Origin: Marinomonas posidonica IVIA-Po-181
GTDB lineage: Bacteria > Pseudomonadota > Gammaproteobacteria > Pseudomonadales > Marinomonadaceae
DNA: 64,000 bases
Reading direction: 5' to 3'
NCBI RefSeq assembly: GCF_000214215.1
Contig: NC_015559.1
Coordinates: 1 to 64,000 of the forward strand
A model generated the notes under the pieces. It made no database searches. It was not told the origin of the DNA and saw nothing but the letters and a program-made list of their open reading frames with translations. Positions 55,972 through 63,768 of the stretch are shown here, in pieces. The first letter of the stretch is position 1. Each line of letters opens with the position of its first letter. Position numbers and translations under genes: made by a program.

Positions 55972-56778
55972 TTGGATCAATACGCTGTGGTTGGCAACCC
56001 AATAGCCCATAGTAAATCCCCCAGTATTCATGCGGAGTTTGCTCAGCAAACGCAGCAATTGCTCAATTATAAGACTTTGTTGGGTGATGAATTGCAGTTT
56101 GAGCAACAGGTTGTAGACTTTTTTGCTCAAGGCGGAAAAGGCTTGAATGTGACAGTACCATTCAAAGAACGGGCTTATGCCATGTGTGATGTGCTGAGCC
56201 AAAGAGCGAAACAAGCAGGCGCGGTGAATACCTTACTCATGTCGAAAAATGGCGACCTGTTCGGCGACAATACCGACGGGGTCGGTATGGTTCGAGACAT
56301 TGTTGTGAACCATCGGCAAAGCTTCGCTGGTAAGCGTGTTTTGATTTTGGGGGCTGGGGGGGCCGTACGTGGAGTACTTGAACCTATTTTAGATGAGAAA
56401 CCAGTATCTGTTACCATCGCAAATCGTACCGTCGAAAAAGCCCAAGTTTTAGCCGATCACTTTGCCTGCTCTGCGTCTTCATTTGAAGCATTGGAAGGAA
56501 GCTTTGACATTATCATTAATGGTACGTCAGCTAGCTTATCGGGCCATTTACCACCATTGAAAGAGGAATTGTTAGGAGAACAAACTTGGTGCTATGACAT
56601 GATGTATGGCAAACATGGCACGGTTTTCTTACAGTGGGCAGAACAGCGAGGTGTTAAAGGTGCTGATGGTTTGGGCATGTTGGTTGGGCAAGCGGCCGAG
56701 GCGTTTTATTTATGGCGACAGGTGCGGCCTGAGACCACTGCTTTAGTGGATCAATTACGAGCGCAAATGGACGATTAA
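55972..56778 (+). CDS. aroE: Shikimate dehydrogenase
   Basis: AroE reduces 3-dehydroshikimate to shikimate with NADPH. The 268-aa product has the shikimate-binding NPIAHSKSPSIH, the catalytic Lys in VTVPFKE, the Asn/Asp in DNTDGVGM and the NADP loop GAGGAVRGVL. The start is a TTG at 55972, supported by AAGGA 8 nt upstream; no in-frame ATG gives the family N-terminus. The next gene begins 3 nt after the stop. Confidence 0.95.
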   Translation: MDQYAVVGNPIAHSKSPSIHAEFAQQTQQLLNYKTLLGDELQFEQQVVDFFAQGGKGLNVTVPFKERAYAMCDVLSQRAKQAGAVNTLLMSKNGDLFGDNTDGVGMVRDIVVNHRQSFAGKRVLILGAGGAVRGVLEPILDEKPVSVTIANRTVEKAQVLADHFACSASSFEALEGSFDIIINGTSASLSGHLPPLKEELLGEQTWCYDMMYGKHGTVFLQWAEQRGVKGADGLGMLVGQAAEAFYLWRQVRPETTALVDQLRAQMDD

Positions 56779-56780
56779 CA

Positions 56781-57941
56781 ATGAAAGCGCAATGGTTTAC
56801 GTCGGTAGAAGACATTGGTGAAGATCGTTGGCAAGCTGCCATCGGCGATACCCAATCCCCCTTTGCGAAATTTGCGTTTCATCAAGCCTTAGAAGTCAGT
56901 CAGAGTATTGGCGATGGCACAGGTTGGTACCCAGAATATTTGTTGCTAATGGACGATGACGATACGCCCTTAGCCATTGCCCCAACCTATTTGAAAACCC
57001 ATTCACAGGGAGAGTTTGTCTTCGATTGGGCTTGGGCAGATGCGTATCAACGTCACGGCCTTGGTTATTTCCCCAAACGCATCTGGGCGATACCCTTTTC
57101 TCCTGTGACTGGGAGCCGTTTGTTTTCATATCTTGATCCTGATGGCGACGATACCGCCTTCATGCACCTGTATCTGACCGTGGCCGATGTGTTAACGGAT
57201 GCGAATCAGCAGAGAGACTTTTCTAGCTGGCATCTGTTATTTACCAAACCCGATCATGCTGCGTTATTGAATAAGGAAAACGCTTATTTGGAACGTATAT
57301 CATGTCAGTTCCATTGGTTTAATCGTGGTTACAAAGACATGGCAGATTACTTTTCCCACTTCTCCAGTCGTAAGCGAAAAGTGGCGCGTAAAGAGCGAGA
57401 GAAAGTGATTCAACAGGGTGTGACCTTGACGCGTACTCTTGGTAACAGCTTAACCTCAGCGGACCTTGACTTCTTTTACCTTTGCTATCAATCAACCTAC
57501 GCGAAACGGGGTCAGCAAGGTTATTTAACTCGGGATTTCTTTGCGCAGCTGGTAGAGAACATGGGTGATAATATCTTGCTTGTACAAGCCTTTAGAGGCG
57601 ATAACGCCATTGCTGCTTCTTGGTGTTTCTTTGATCATCATTCTCTGTATGGCCGCTATTGGGGTTGCATTGAAGAAGTAGATTGTCTGCATTTTGAGGC
57701 CTGTTATTACCAAGGCATTGAGTTTTGTCTTGAAAAAGGGTTACAGCACTTTGATCCTGGAACACAAGGGGAACACAAAATCCCTCGAGGCTTTGAACCC
57801 GTTTTTAGCCACAGTATTCATTACATTGCTCATGAAGGCTTTCGAGAAGCGATAGCACGTTTTTGTGAAGAAGAAGCACAAGCGGTGCGCGAGTACCATC
57901 AAGATACTCATGCTCTGTTGCCGTTTAAAAAAGCAGACTAG
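56781..57941 (+). CDS. GNAT-like / peptidogalycan (DUF482) family protein
   Basis: The 386-aa product matches the N-acyltransferase-like family found beside aroE/hemF in many proteobacteria. Typical segments are FDWAWADAYQRHGLGYFPK, FSSRKRKVARKEREKV and FDPGTQGEHKIPRGFEP. The biochemical role is not established, though a FemAB-like acyl or aminoacyl transfer is suspected from the fold. It starts 3 nt after aroE and overlaps the end of the convergent haemoglobin gene by 4 nt. Confidence 0.8.
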   Translation: MKAQWFTSVEDIGEDRWQAAIGDTQSPFAKFAFHQALEVSQSIGDGTGWYPEYLLLMDDDDTPLAIAPTYLKTHSQGEFVFDWAWADAYQRHGLGYFPKRIWAIPFSPVTGSRLFSYLDPDGDDTAFMHLYLTVADVLTDANQQRDFSSWHLLFTKPDHAALLNKENAYLERISCQFHWFNRGYKDMADYFSHFSSRKRKVARKEREKVIQQGVTLTRTLGNSLTSADLDFFYLCYQSTYAKRGQQGYLTRDFFAQLVENMGDNILLVQAFRGDNAIAASWCFFDHHSLYGRYWGCIEEVDCLHFEACYYQGIEFCLEKGLQHFDPGTQGEHKIPRGFEPVFSHSIHYIAHEGFREAIARFCEEEAQAVREYHQDTHALLPFKKAD

Positions 57942-58363
57942 CCGTGCTGCATCTGACTGACCTGACGAATGCGTTCGGCGGGAAATTCGAGCTTATCTAT
58001 TAGGTAGGATTTTAAATCGTCTGGATAGCCAAGGTGGTCTAATGCATTAGACATACAATTCAACCACATGGCTTTCTCTTTGTCGGTGACCACTAAATGC
58101 GCGTGAGCTTGGGGCAAATGAATTTTACCGTATGTCTTTGCATATAGGCGTTCACCGCCCATCCAGCCAGATAAAAAGGCCACTAGCTTATCAATGCTAA
58201 CTTGTATATCGGGTGGATGCATATCAAACAACGGGTGGTATTCTGGTGTACTTTCCATAATCTGATAGAAGCAGTCAACCAAACGTCTTAGTCCGTCTAA
58301 CCCACCCACGGCTTGTAGCGTGGCATCACCTTCACCGTAAGTGGGTTTCATTTGATCCGTCAT
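57938..58363 (-). CDS. Group II truncated haemoglobin
   Basis: This small 2-on-2 globin (141 aa) binds O2 or NO. The group II pattern includes FYQIMESTPEYHPLFDMH, a Trp-Gly-Gly-like LSGWMGGERLYAKTYG and the proximal His in HLPQAHAHLVVT, followed by the WLNCMSNALD helix. It lies 3 nt downstream of a small membrane-protein gene on the same strand, probably co-transcribed. A role in NO or oxygen handling is inferred from the family. Confidence 0.9.
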   Translation of the reverse strand: MTDQMKPTYGEGDATLQAVGGLDGLRRLVDCFYQIMESTPEYHPLFDMHPPDIQVSIDKLVAFLSGWMGGERLYAKTYGKIHLPQAHAHLVVTDKEKAMWLNCMSNALDHLGYPDDLKSYLIDKLEFPAERIRQVSQMQHG

Positions 58364-58366
58364 CCG

Positions 58367-58567
58367 TTATTCGTCATCCGATGTTTTTGGCGCGTTCTTA
58401 GCGGCTTTTTCTTTGTCCATTTTGATTGAGTTACGGTAACCCCCAACAGCCGCCAAAGCGCCAATGATAAAACTCATATAAAGCGGTATTTGGAACAGCA
58501 TGGTAATACTGATAAACACACAACCGACGGCTAAGCCCTCAATAATAGGTCTGAACTTCTTAGGCAT
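58367..58567 (-). CDS. Small membrane protein, unknown
   Basis: The 66-aa product has two hydrophobic segments (IIEGLAVGCVFISITMLF and PLYMSFIIGALAAVGGY) and a lysine/aspartate-rich cytoplasmic tail. The ATG at 58567 has GGAG 5 nt upstream; a GTG at 58573 would add two residues. It sits just upstream of the truncated haemoglobin gene in the same direction. I do not recognise the family. Confidence 0.75.
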   Translation of the reverse strand: MPKKFRPIIEGLAVGCVFISITMLFQIPLYMSFIIGALAAVGGYRNSIKMDKEKAAKNAPKTSDDE

Positions 58568-58651
58568 GGTCACTCCGGAAGATAAAAAAGTAAGCGCGAG
58601 TTTAACAAAATTCTAGGATGAAGTGAGTGTCATTGTGGAAAAAAGCATCAG

Positions 58652-58867
58652 TTATCCAGTTTTTTTGATATGAGCTGAGTTGTCATTTGGATATTGGGTA
58701 TATGTGGGTAACTCGATTAAAAGAGGAAGGAATCGGCAAAAATCAGGCCAATATGTTCAAAAAATGCACACGAATGGGAAAAATACCCAAGCCGTGTGAA
58801 TAACTGTTATGATTTTCCACATAATTTTTCAGCCGAGTCTTTCCTTGTTGGTCGATTTTTATCCACA
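58652..58867. other. DnaA-box cluster upstream of the MATE gene
   Basis: Sites: 58652-58660 TTATCCAGT (7/9), 58703-58711 TTACCCACA on the minus strand (8/9), 58795-58803 TTATTCACA on the minus strand (fits TTATNCACA), 58813-58821 TTTTCCACA (8/9) and 58859-58867 TTATCCACA (perfect). They lie in a gene-free, AT-rich gap of 360 bp (58568-58927). Confidence 0.6.
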
Positions 58868-58927
58868 GAAAGCCCTAATTTCACAGGTGAACCACTGGTG
58901 CCAAAATTTCCTCTTTATGCTTTGTTG

Positions 58928-60259
58928 ATGTCATGGCGCTTAAATGCCAATTTGAACCTGCGGATTTGGCACATGGCGTGGCCACCTATGATATCGAACA
59001 TCACGACGCCGTTATTGGGTTTGGTCGATACGGCTGTGGTGGGTCATTTAGGCACAGCTACCTATCTTGGTGCGGTAGCAATTGGTGCCAGTATTTTTAG
59101 CTTTTTATTTTGGGCGTTTGGCTTTTTGCGTATGGGATCGACTGGCCTAACCGCACAAGCTTTAGGCCAAGAAGATTATCGTCGGGTGCGCGAACTCCTA
59201 TTGCAGTCGATTTTAATGGGACTGGTGATCGGTCTATTGCTGATTCTCTTTCGCGGTCCAATTCTTGAGCTGGCCTTGCACCTCATGTCGCCCAGTGCGG
59301 AAGTGGCACCTTGGGCAAAAAGCTACAGTGAGATTCGTATTTACAGTGCGCCGGCTGTTTTAGCGGGTTATGCCTTAATGGGTTGGTTCTTTGGCGTGCA
59401 ATACTCAAAAGGCCCGTTGTGGATGTTGCTGGTGATTAATCTGGTCAACATGATATTGGATTACTACGCCGTTTACGGTTTGGGCATGGCCAGTGATGGT
59501 GTCGCTTGGGCCACCGTGATGGCGCACTACGTTGGGGTGGTATTCGCCTTATTTTTAGCATGGCGTAAGCTGCAAACATTTGACGGGCATGTGCCTCTAT
59601 CTGCTTTGATAAAGTGGCGTGAATACGTGGCTCTGGTTCGAGTGAATCGCTATTTATTCGTACGTACGATTTTGTTGTTGTTGGTCATGCTGTTCTTTAC
59701 CTCTCAAGGGGCGCGTCAAGGGGACGCTATTTTGGCTGCCAATGCGGTATTACTGACTTTTTTGATGATTATTTCCAATGCGTTAGACGGTTTTGCTTTT
59801 TCTGTGGAAGCTTTATGTGGCGAATACTACGGACGTAAAGATAAGAAAAATTTTCAAAAGGTGATTCGCCTATCAACTTATTGGGCGTTGTTAGCTGCGT
59901 TTGCATTGATGTTTGTTTTTTGGCTATTTGGTAATCAAATCATTCATTTACTGACCAATGTGGAGAGCGTGCAAGAAGAAGCGAAACTGTACCTACCCTG
60001 GCTGATTGCCTTTCCTCTGTTGGGTATTTGGTCCTTTATGCTGGATGGCGTCTTCATCGGCACCACCAGTGTCAAACAAATGCAGAACACCATGATTCTT
60101 TGCGTGCTTGGCGTCTTTTTTCCGGTTTGGTTTATCAGTCAAGGCTTAGGCAATCATGGGCTTTGGCTGAGTCAGGCCGCCCTTTTTATTGCTCGCGCCC
60201 TGACTCTTTATTGGTGTTACCAACGTAATTTACGCAAAGGGCTTTGGTTCACACTTTAA
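58928..60259 (+). CDS. dinF: MATE-family efflux transporter, DinF-like
   Basis: This inner-membrane cation-coupled exporter has 443 aa and twelve hydrophobic segments. The N-terminus MAWPPMISNITTPLLGLVDTAVVGHLG and FLRMGSTGLTAQALGQ are close to E. coli DinF. The open frame reaches back to 58796. A GTG at 58898 with AGGTGA upstream would add ten residues. The ATG at 58928 fits the family but has a weak ribosome site, so the start is not settled. The DnaA boxes upstream could influence its transcription. Confidence 0.88.
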   Translation: MSWRLNANLNLRIWHMAWPPMISNITTPLLGLVDTAVVGHLGTATYLGAVAIGASIFSFLFWAFGFLRMGSTGLTAQALGQEDYRRVRELLLQSILMGLVIGLLLILFRGPILELALHLMSPSAEVAPWAKSYSEIRIYSAPAVLAGYALMGWFFGVQYSKGPLWMLLVINLVNMILDYYAVYGLGMASDGVAWATVMAHYVGVVFALFLAWRKLQTFDGHVPLSALIKWREYVALVRVNRYLFVRTILLLLVMLFFTSQGARQGDAILAANAVLLTFLMIISNALDGFAFSVEALCGEYYGRKDKKNFQKVIRLSTYWALLAAFALMFVFWLFGNQIIHLLTNVESVQEEAKLYLPWLIAFPLLGIWSFMLDGVFIGTTSVKQMQNTMILCVLGVFFPVWFISQGLGNHGLWLSQAALFIARALTLYWCYQRNLRKGLWFTL

Positions 60260-60267
60260 GCTGGTGA

Positions 60268-61080
60268 TCACAGCATAAAGGTTGAATACAAACCAAAGGT
60301 ACAGACGGTCAGTAATGCCCAGCCAACAAATTGAAAGAAGACCGGCGTTTCGGCTTTTTGGATGCGATTATGCAATTTTTGACCGAAGATATGACCGAGC
60401 AAGGCGCAAGGCAGTAACCAAAGTTGGTGAATAAGCTGTAGGTCGATGTCTGCGATCAGGAAAGACACCATTTTGATGGTGACGAGAATGAACCAGAGTA
60501 CAAACAAAGTATCGCGTAATTGATGGCGCGGTACTTTGGTAGCAAAGACAGAAACAATCAAAGGTGCACCAATCAAAGAGGTGCCACTAACATAGCCGCC
60601 AAGCATCAGAAAGACGGTATCGAGAATTCGGTTGTTGGTGTAAAACGGTTTGTTGATGATGTAGGACACGGCAAAGACGGCGACGATAACAAAAATTACG
60701 CCAGTGACTATGTTGCCCGGTAAGGTTAACAAGCCAAATACGCCGATCAGTTTAGGCACGATCATGATGCCTAAGGCTTTCTTCAAATAGCCCCAAGCAA
60801 TGTTGCCTGAATTGTCATCTTGGAGTGTTTCTTCTGATGAATTTCGGGGGTGTTGTTCTTTTTGATGCGTTTGTCGCGCTCCCTGCCAAGCGATCCAGCT
60901 AGAGAAAATCAGCAGATGAATGGAAATAATGGGCAGGAAAAGTAACGGATCGTTTTCTACTAACAATAAAAAAGGTAAGGCGAGCACCGCGCCGCCAAAC
61001 CCTAAGCCACTTCGAACAAAACCACTCCAAATAAAAATGACAGCAATGAGTGTGTATTGCCACCAGAGTAAATCCGCCAT
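60268..61080 (-). CDS. TauE/SafE-family membrane transporter
   Basis: The 270-aa product has about eight hydrophobic segments in two halves, the first with the motif SGLGFGGAVLALPFLL and the second with GGYVSGTSLIGAPLIV. Family members export sulfite, sulfoacetate or other organic anions; the substrate is unknown. It lies 19 nt downstream of a LysR gene on the same strand, with which it may form a unit. Confidence 0.88.
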   Translation of the reverse strand: MADLLWWQYTLIAVIFIWSGFVRSGLGFGGAVLALPFLLLVENDPLLFLPIISIHLLIFSSWIAWQGARQTHQKEQHPRNSSEETLQDDNSGNIAWGYLKKALGIMIVPKLIGVFGLLTLPGNIVTGVIFVIVAVFAVSYIINKPFYTNNRILDTVFLMLGGYVSGTSLIGAPLIVSVFATKVPRHQLRDTLFVLWFILVTIKMVSFLIADIDLQLIHQLWLLPCALLGHIFGQKLHNRIQKAETPVFFQFVGWALLTVCTFGLYSTFML

Positions 61081-61099
61081 CTTGCTTCCTTAACTTTGA

Positions 61100-61990
61100 T
61101 TAATCGGCTTGTTCAAACCAAGCTTGTTGATATAGAAAGAGAGTCAGTTCATCCCTGAGTAATTGAGCTCTTGCTGACAAACTGCGTTTGTGAGGCCAGA
61201 CGAGACGAATTTCTCTTTTTTGTCCTCGCCATTCTGGCAGCACTTGAATGAGCTCACCCGCTTGAATGGCGTTATAGACCATACTGATGGGCATTAGGGT
61301 GATGCCAGCTCCCGCTTTTACTAGGTTGAGACTGACATTCATATCGTTGCTTAAGTGTTGATGATTCTTTTGCAATGCGCAGATGCTGCCATCTTGATGG
61401 ACCAGACGCCAGTTGGAAAACATATTGGCGGCAATACTGGGACATTCGGTGATGTCTTCAACTCGATTCGGCAGTGAGAAACTGGTGTTGGGGGAAGCAA
61501 CCAGAATGGGTTCAATGAAACCGAGCCGTTTTTGAATTAAAGAGGAATCTGGCAATGGGCCTGAACGAAGGGCTAAGTCTGCACGGTTTTCACGCATGTC
61601 TTGAATGGCGTTACTGAGTTCAATGTTAAGCTGAATATTTGGGTGTGTAGACGCGAAATGCTGCCAAAATGCATCCAAAGGGCCACTGCCTAAGTTGGTT
61701 GGCGCTAAGATTTTAACTTCTCCCGACAAACTGTGAAGGGTTTTATCCAGGTTCGAGATGCGTTGATCGAGCGCGTCTATAAATTCTGCGCATTCTTGAT
61801 AATAGTCTTCTCCCATTGGCGTCAGAGTAAGGCCTTTGGTCGACCTGTGGAGCAGTTCACAACCGAGCGTTTGCTCCAGTGCCCTGATACGTCTTGATAC
61901 TGTGGCGATGGTCATGTCCAAGCTTTTAGCCGCTTGTGTCAAACTGTGTTTATTGGCCGCAGTGATAAAAATTTTAAGGTCATCAAGCAT
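61100..61990 (-). CDS. LysR-family transcriptional regulator
   Basis: The 296-aa product has an N-terminal winged helix (FITAANKHSLTQAAKSLDMT, then IATVSRRIRALEQTLG) and the DxxLRxG-type effector domain (ADLALRSGPLPDSSL). The frame opens at 62038 but the ATG at 61990 is the family start. It is divergent from a DUF2798 gene and upstream of the TauE-like gene; either may be its target. Confidence 0.9.
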   Translation of the reverse strand: MLDDLKIFITAANKHSLTQAAKSLDMTIATVSRRIRALEQTLGCELLHRSTKGLTLTPMGEDYYQECAEFIDALDQRISNLDKTLHSLSGEVKILAPTNLGSGPLDAFWQHFASTHPNIQLNIELSNAIQDMRENRADLALRSGPLPDSSLIQKRLGFIEPILVASPNTSFSLPNRVEDITECPSIAANMFSNWRLVHQDGSICALQKNHQHLSNDMNVSLNLVKAGAGITLMPISMVYNAIQAGELIQVLPEWRGQKREIRLVWPHKRSLSARAQLLRDELTLFLYQQAWFEQAD

Positions 61991-62059
61991 ATTACATATT
62001 TGTAAATTTGGTTTTAATAAATGGCTATATTTGCACATATAATAGTTTGCTAGGATGAG

Positions 62060-62095
62060 ATCAAAGTCAACTAATACATCAAAGTCAACTAATAC
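62060..62095 (+). repeat. Perfect 18-bp tandem duplication
   Basis: ATCAAAGTCAACTAATAC occurs twice in direct succession in the gap between the LysR gene and the divergent DUF2798 gene. Confidence 0.9.
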
Positions 62096-62143
62096 AATGG
62101 TGCGATTCGGGGCAGACGAATGGTCCAGTATAAGGAGAGAAGA

Positions 62144-62359
62144 ATGAAATTCCGTATTTATTTTGCATTGATCATGTCCTGTGTCTTGTCATTTTTGATG
62201 TCGGGTTGGATTACTTACGTCAATCTTGGATTGCACCCAGATTTTGTGTTTTTTTGGATGACAGCTTGGCGTTTTGCTTGGCCTGCCGCAGCGGTTATTT
62301 CCTTTGTATTCGCGCCGGAAATCCAACGATTAAGTGGTTGGTTAGCGAAAAAACTCTAA
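62144..62359 (+). CDS. DUF2798 small membrane protein
   Basis: The 71-aa product has two membrane segments (FALIMSCVLSFLMSGWITYV and FAWPAAAVISFVFA) separated by a short loop with NLGLHPDFVFFWMTAW, the usual DUF2798 pattern. AAGGAGAGA lies 4 nt before the ATG at 62144; the in-frame extension from 62120 has no such site. Function is unknown. It is monocistronic and ends in a strong terminator. Confidence 0.85.
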   Translation: MKFRIYFALIMSCVLSFLMSGWITYVNLGLHPDFVFFWMTAWRFAWPAAAVISFVFAPEIQRLSGWLAKKL

Positions 62360-62369
62360 TTTCTAAATA

Positions 62370-62404
62370 ATGATAAAAGCACGCCATTGGCGTGCTTTTA
62401 TCAT
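62370..62404. terminator. Bidirectional terminator after DUF2798 gene
   Basis: A 16-bp perfect stem (ATGATAAAAGCACGCC / GGCGTGCTTTTATCAT) with a 3-nt loop contains A/T-rich outer arms that act as T-tracts. Confidence 0.9.
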
Positions 62405-62822
62405 AACCATTCTAATGGACTAAATACGAAAGATTCCCTTCGTTGAGCACCAAATAAACGGCATTTTTGATGTCATTCGCCAAGGCGGTGGACACACTTT
62501 GACTTGGATGACAAAGAAATAAACGTAGCAGTAAATTATTGTGGTTTTTATTCATGCCGAGCCGTTCTATGACTGCTTTGGGAAGTTGTTGATAAAGTAA
62601 GTGTTTTGAGATCAAGCGAATCGCTTAATATTTGTTTATCTTCTACCTTGAGTCTTCGGCATTACGGCCCTGATGTCCAATTGATGAAGTTCTGCACAAT
62701 ACCAGCTGTCAATGCAATTTCGACGATAGACTAAGCCGTGGCTTAACAGGGATAAACAGTCGGGTCTACTCCTCTCAATATTTTATGTACAAAGAATTTA
62801 AAAAGTCGCTTTTTTAAAAACA
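62405..62822. other. Gene-poor stretch; possible gene remnant
   Basis: No gene I can support lies here. A minus-strand open frame at 62412-62615 (67 codons, TTG start) ends in a natural-looking sequence (DIKNAVYLVLNEGNLSYLVH) but has no good ribosome site and matches no family I know. It may be a decayed gene end. The rest up to the LacI-type operators shows nothing recognisable. Confidence 0.4.
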
Positions 62823-62836
62823 TGGAAACGTTGCCA
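62823..62836. promoter_or_regulatory. LacI-type operator, upstream copy
   Basis: TGGAAACGTTGCCA has the AACGTT centre of LacI/GalR-family sites. It is the exact reverse complement of the copy at 62900-62913 and lies just upstream of the -35 box. Confidence 0.8.
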
Positions 62837-62844
62837 TATTTTTC

Positions 62845-62873
62845 TTGACAGTTTTTTAGATGGCGAGTACTAA
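62845..62873 (+). promoter_or_regulatory. Sigma70-type promoter
   Basis: A perfect TTGACA at 62845-62850 is followed after 17 bp by TACTAA at 62868-62873 as the -10 element. It lies between two operators and upstream of the aldolase gene. Confidence 0.65.
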
Positions 62874-62899
62874 TAAAAAATAAGAATTTCGCCATAATG

Positions 62900-62913
62900 T
62901 GGCAACGTTTCCA
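62900..62913. promoter_or_regulatory. LacI-type operator, downstream copy
   Basis: TGGCAACGTTTCCA is the exact inverse of the upstream copy; the centres are 77 bp apart. It lies between the -10 box and the aldolase start. Confidence 0.8.
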
Positions 62914-62941
62914 TAATGATAAAAATAAGGAAAATATAAAA

Positions 62942-63766
62942 ATGAAAAGTGCTCGATTAAATCGTCTATTTGGCAAATCTGGTAACTGCTTTGATGTGGC
63001 TATTGATCATGGAATGTTCAATGAAAAAAGCTTTTTAAATGGTATTGAAAATATGGAAACAGCGGTTGATATCGTTGCCAATGCCGTGCCTGACGCTATT
63101 CAATTACCACCAGGCACTGCTCATCTATTACAAGAAAGAGCAGGTAAAGATCGCCCTGCATTTGTACTACGAACAGATATTGCCAATATATATGGTAATC
63201 CCCTTCCTTCCTTAGTTTTCTCGGAAATCATTGATAGACCTGTTGAACAGGCTATTCGTTTAGATGCCGCTTGTGTTGTGGTAAACCTTCTCAGCTTACC
63301 AAATGAACCAGAAGTTTATCGTCAATGTATTCGCAATATAAATGCTTTAAAGCATGAGTGTGATTTGGCCTCAATGCCATTAATGATAGAGCCTTTAGTT
63401 ATGCAGGATAATTCCAACGGTGGTTATATGGTGGATGGGGATTTAGAGAAAATCTTACCTCTTGTCCGTCAAGCCGTTGAATTAGGCGCTGATATTATCA
63501 AAGCAGATCCTTGTACTAACCCTTCTGAATATCATCGAGTTATTGAAATTGCGCAAGGTGTTCCTGTGTTGGTGCGTGGAGGGGGGAAAGTATCTGATGA
63601 AGAAATTCTTACTCGTACGAAGGAGCTGATGGATCAAGGAGCCCGCGGCATAGTCTATGGCCGTAATGTTATTCATCACGCCAATCCTGGAGCAATGACA
63701 AAAGCTCTTATGGCGATTGTTCATGATAATGCTTCTGTAGCTGACGCTTTGGCGATGGTGAAATAA
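62942..63766 (+). CDS. Class I aldolase, DeoC/LacD/FbaB (DhnA) family
   Basis: The 274-aa TIM-barrel aldolase has the family's opening FDVAIDHGMF, the VVVNLLSLPNE strand, the likely Schiff-base lysine in GADIIKADPCTN and the phosphate-binding VLVRGGGKVSDEE and GARGIVYGRNV loops. The ATG at 62942 has AAGGAA about 9 nt upstream; an ATG at 62897 would overlap the operator. The substrate is unknown. It is followed 2 nt later by a sugar-type dehydrogenase, so a sugar or polyol pathway is likely, under a LacI-family repressor encoded outside the window. Confidence 0.85.
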   Translation: MKSARLNRLFGKSGNCFDVAIDHGMFNEKSFLNGIENMETAVDIVANAVPDAIQLPPGTAHLLQERAGKDRPAFVLRTDIANIYGNPLPSLVFSEIIDRPVEQAIRLDAACVVVNLLSLPNEPEVYRQCIRNINALKHECDLASMPLMIEPLVMQDNSNGGYMVDGDLEKILPLVRQAVELGADIIKADPCTNPSEYHRVIEIAQGVPVLVRGGGKVSDEEILTRTKELMDQGARGIVYGRNVIHHANPGAMTKALMAIVHDNASVADALAMVK

Positions 63767-63768
63767 TC

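Noticed and set aside
62412..62615. 67-codon minus-strand frame after the DUF2798 gene
   Set aside because: It has a TTG start without a ribosome site and no recognisable family, so it is noted only as a possible gene remnant.
62743..62976. 77-codon minus-strand frame over the aldolase promoter
   Set aside because: It covers both LacI-type operators, the promoter and the aldolase start, and has no credible ribosome site.
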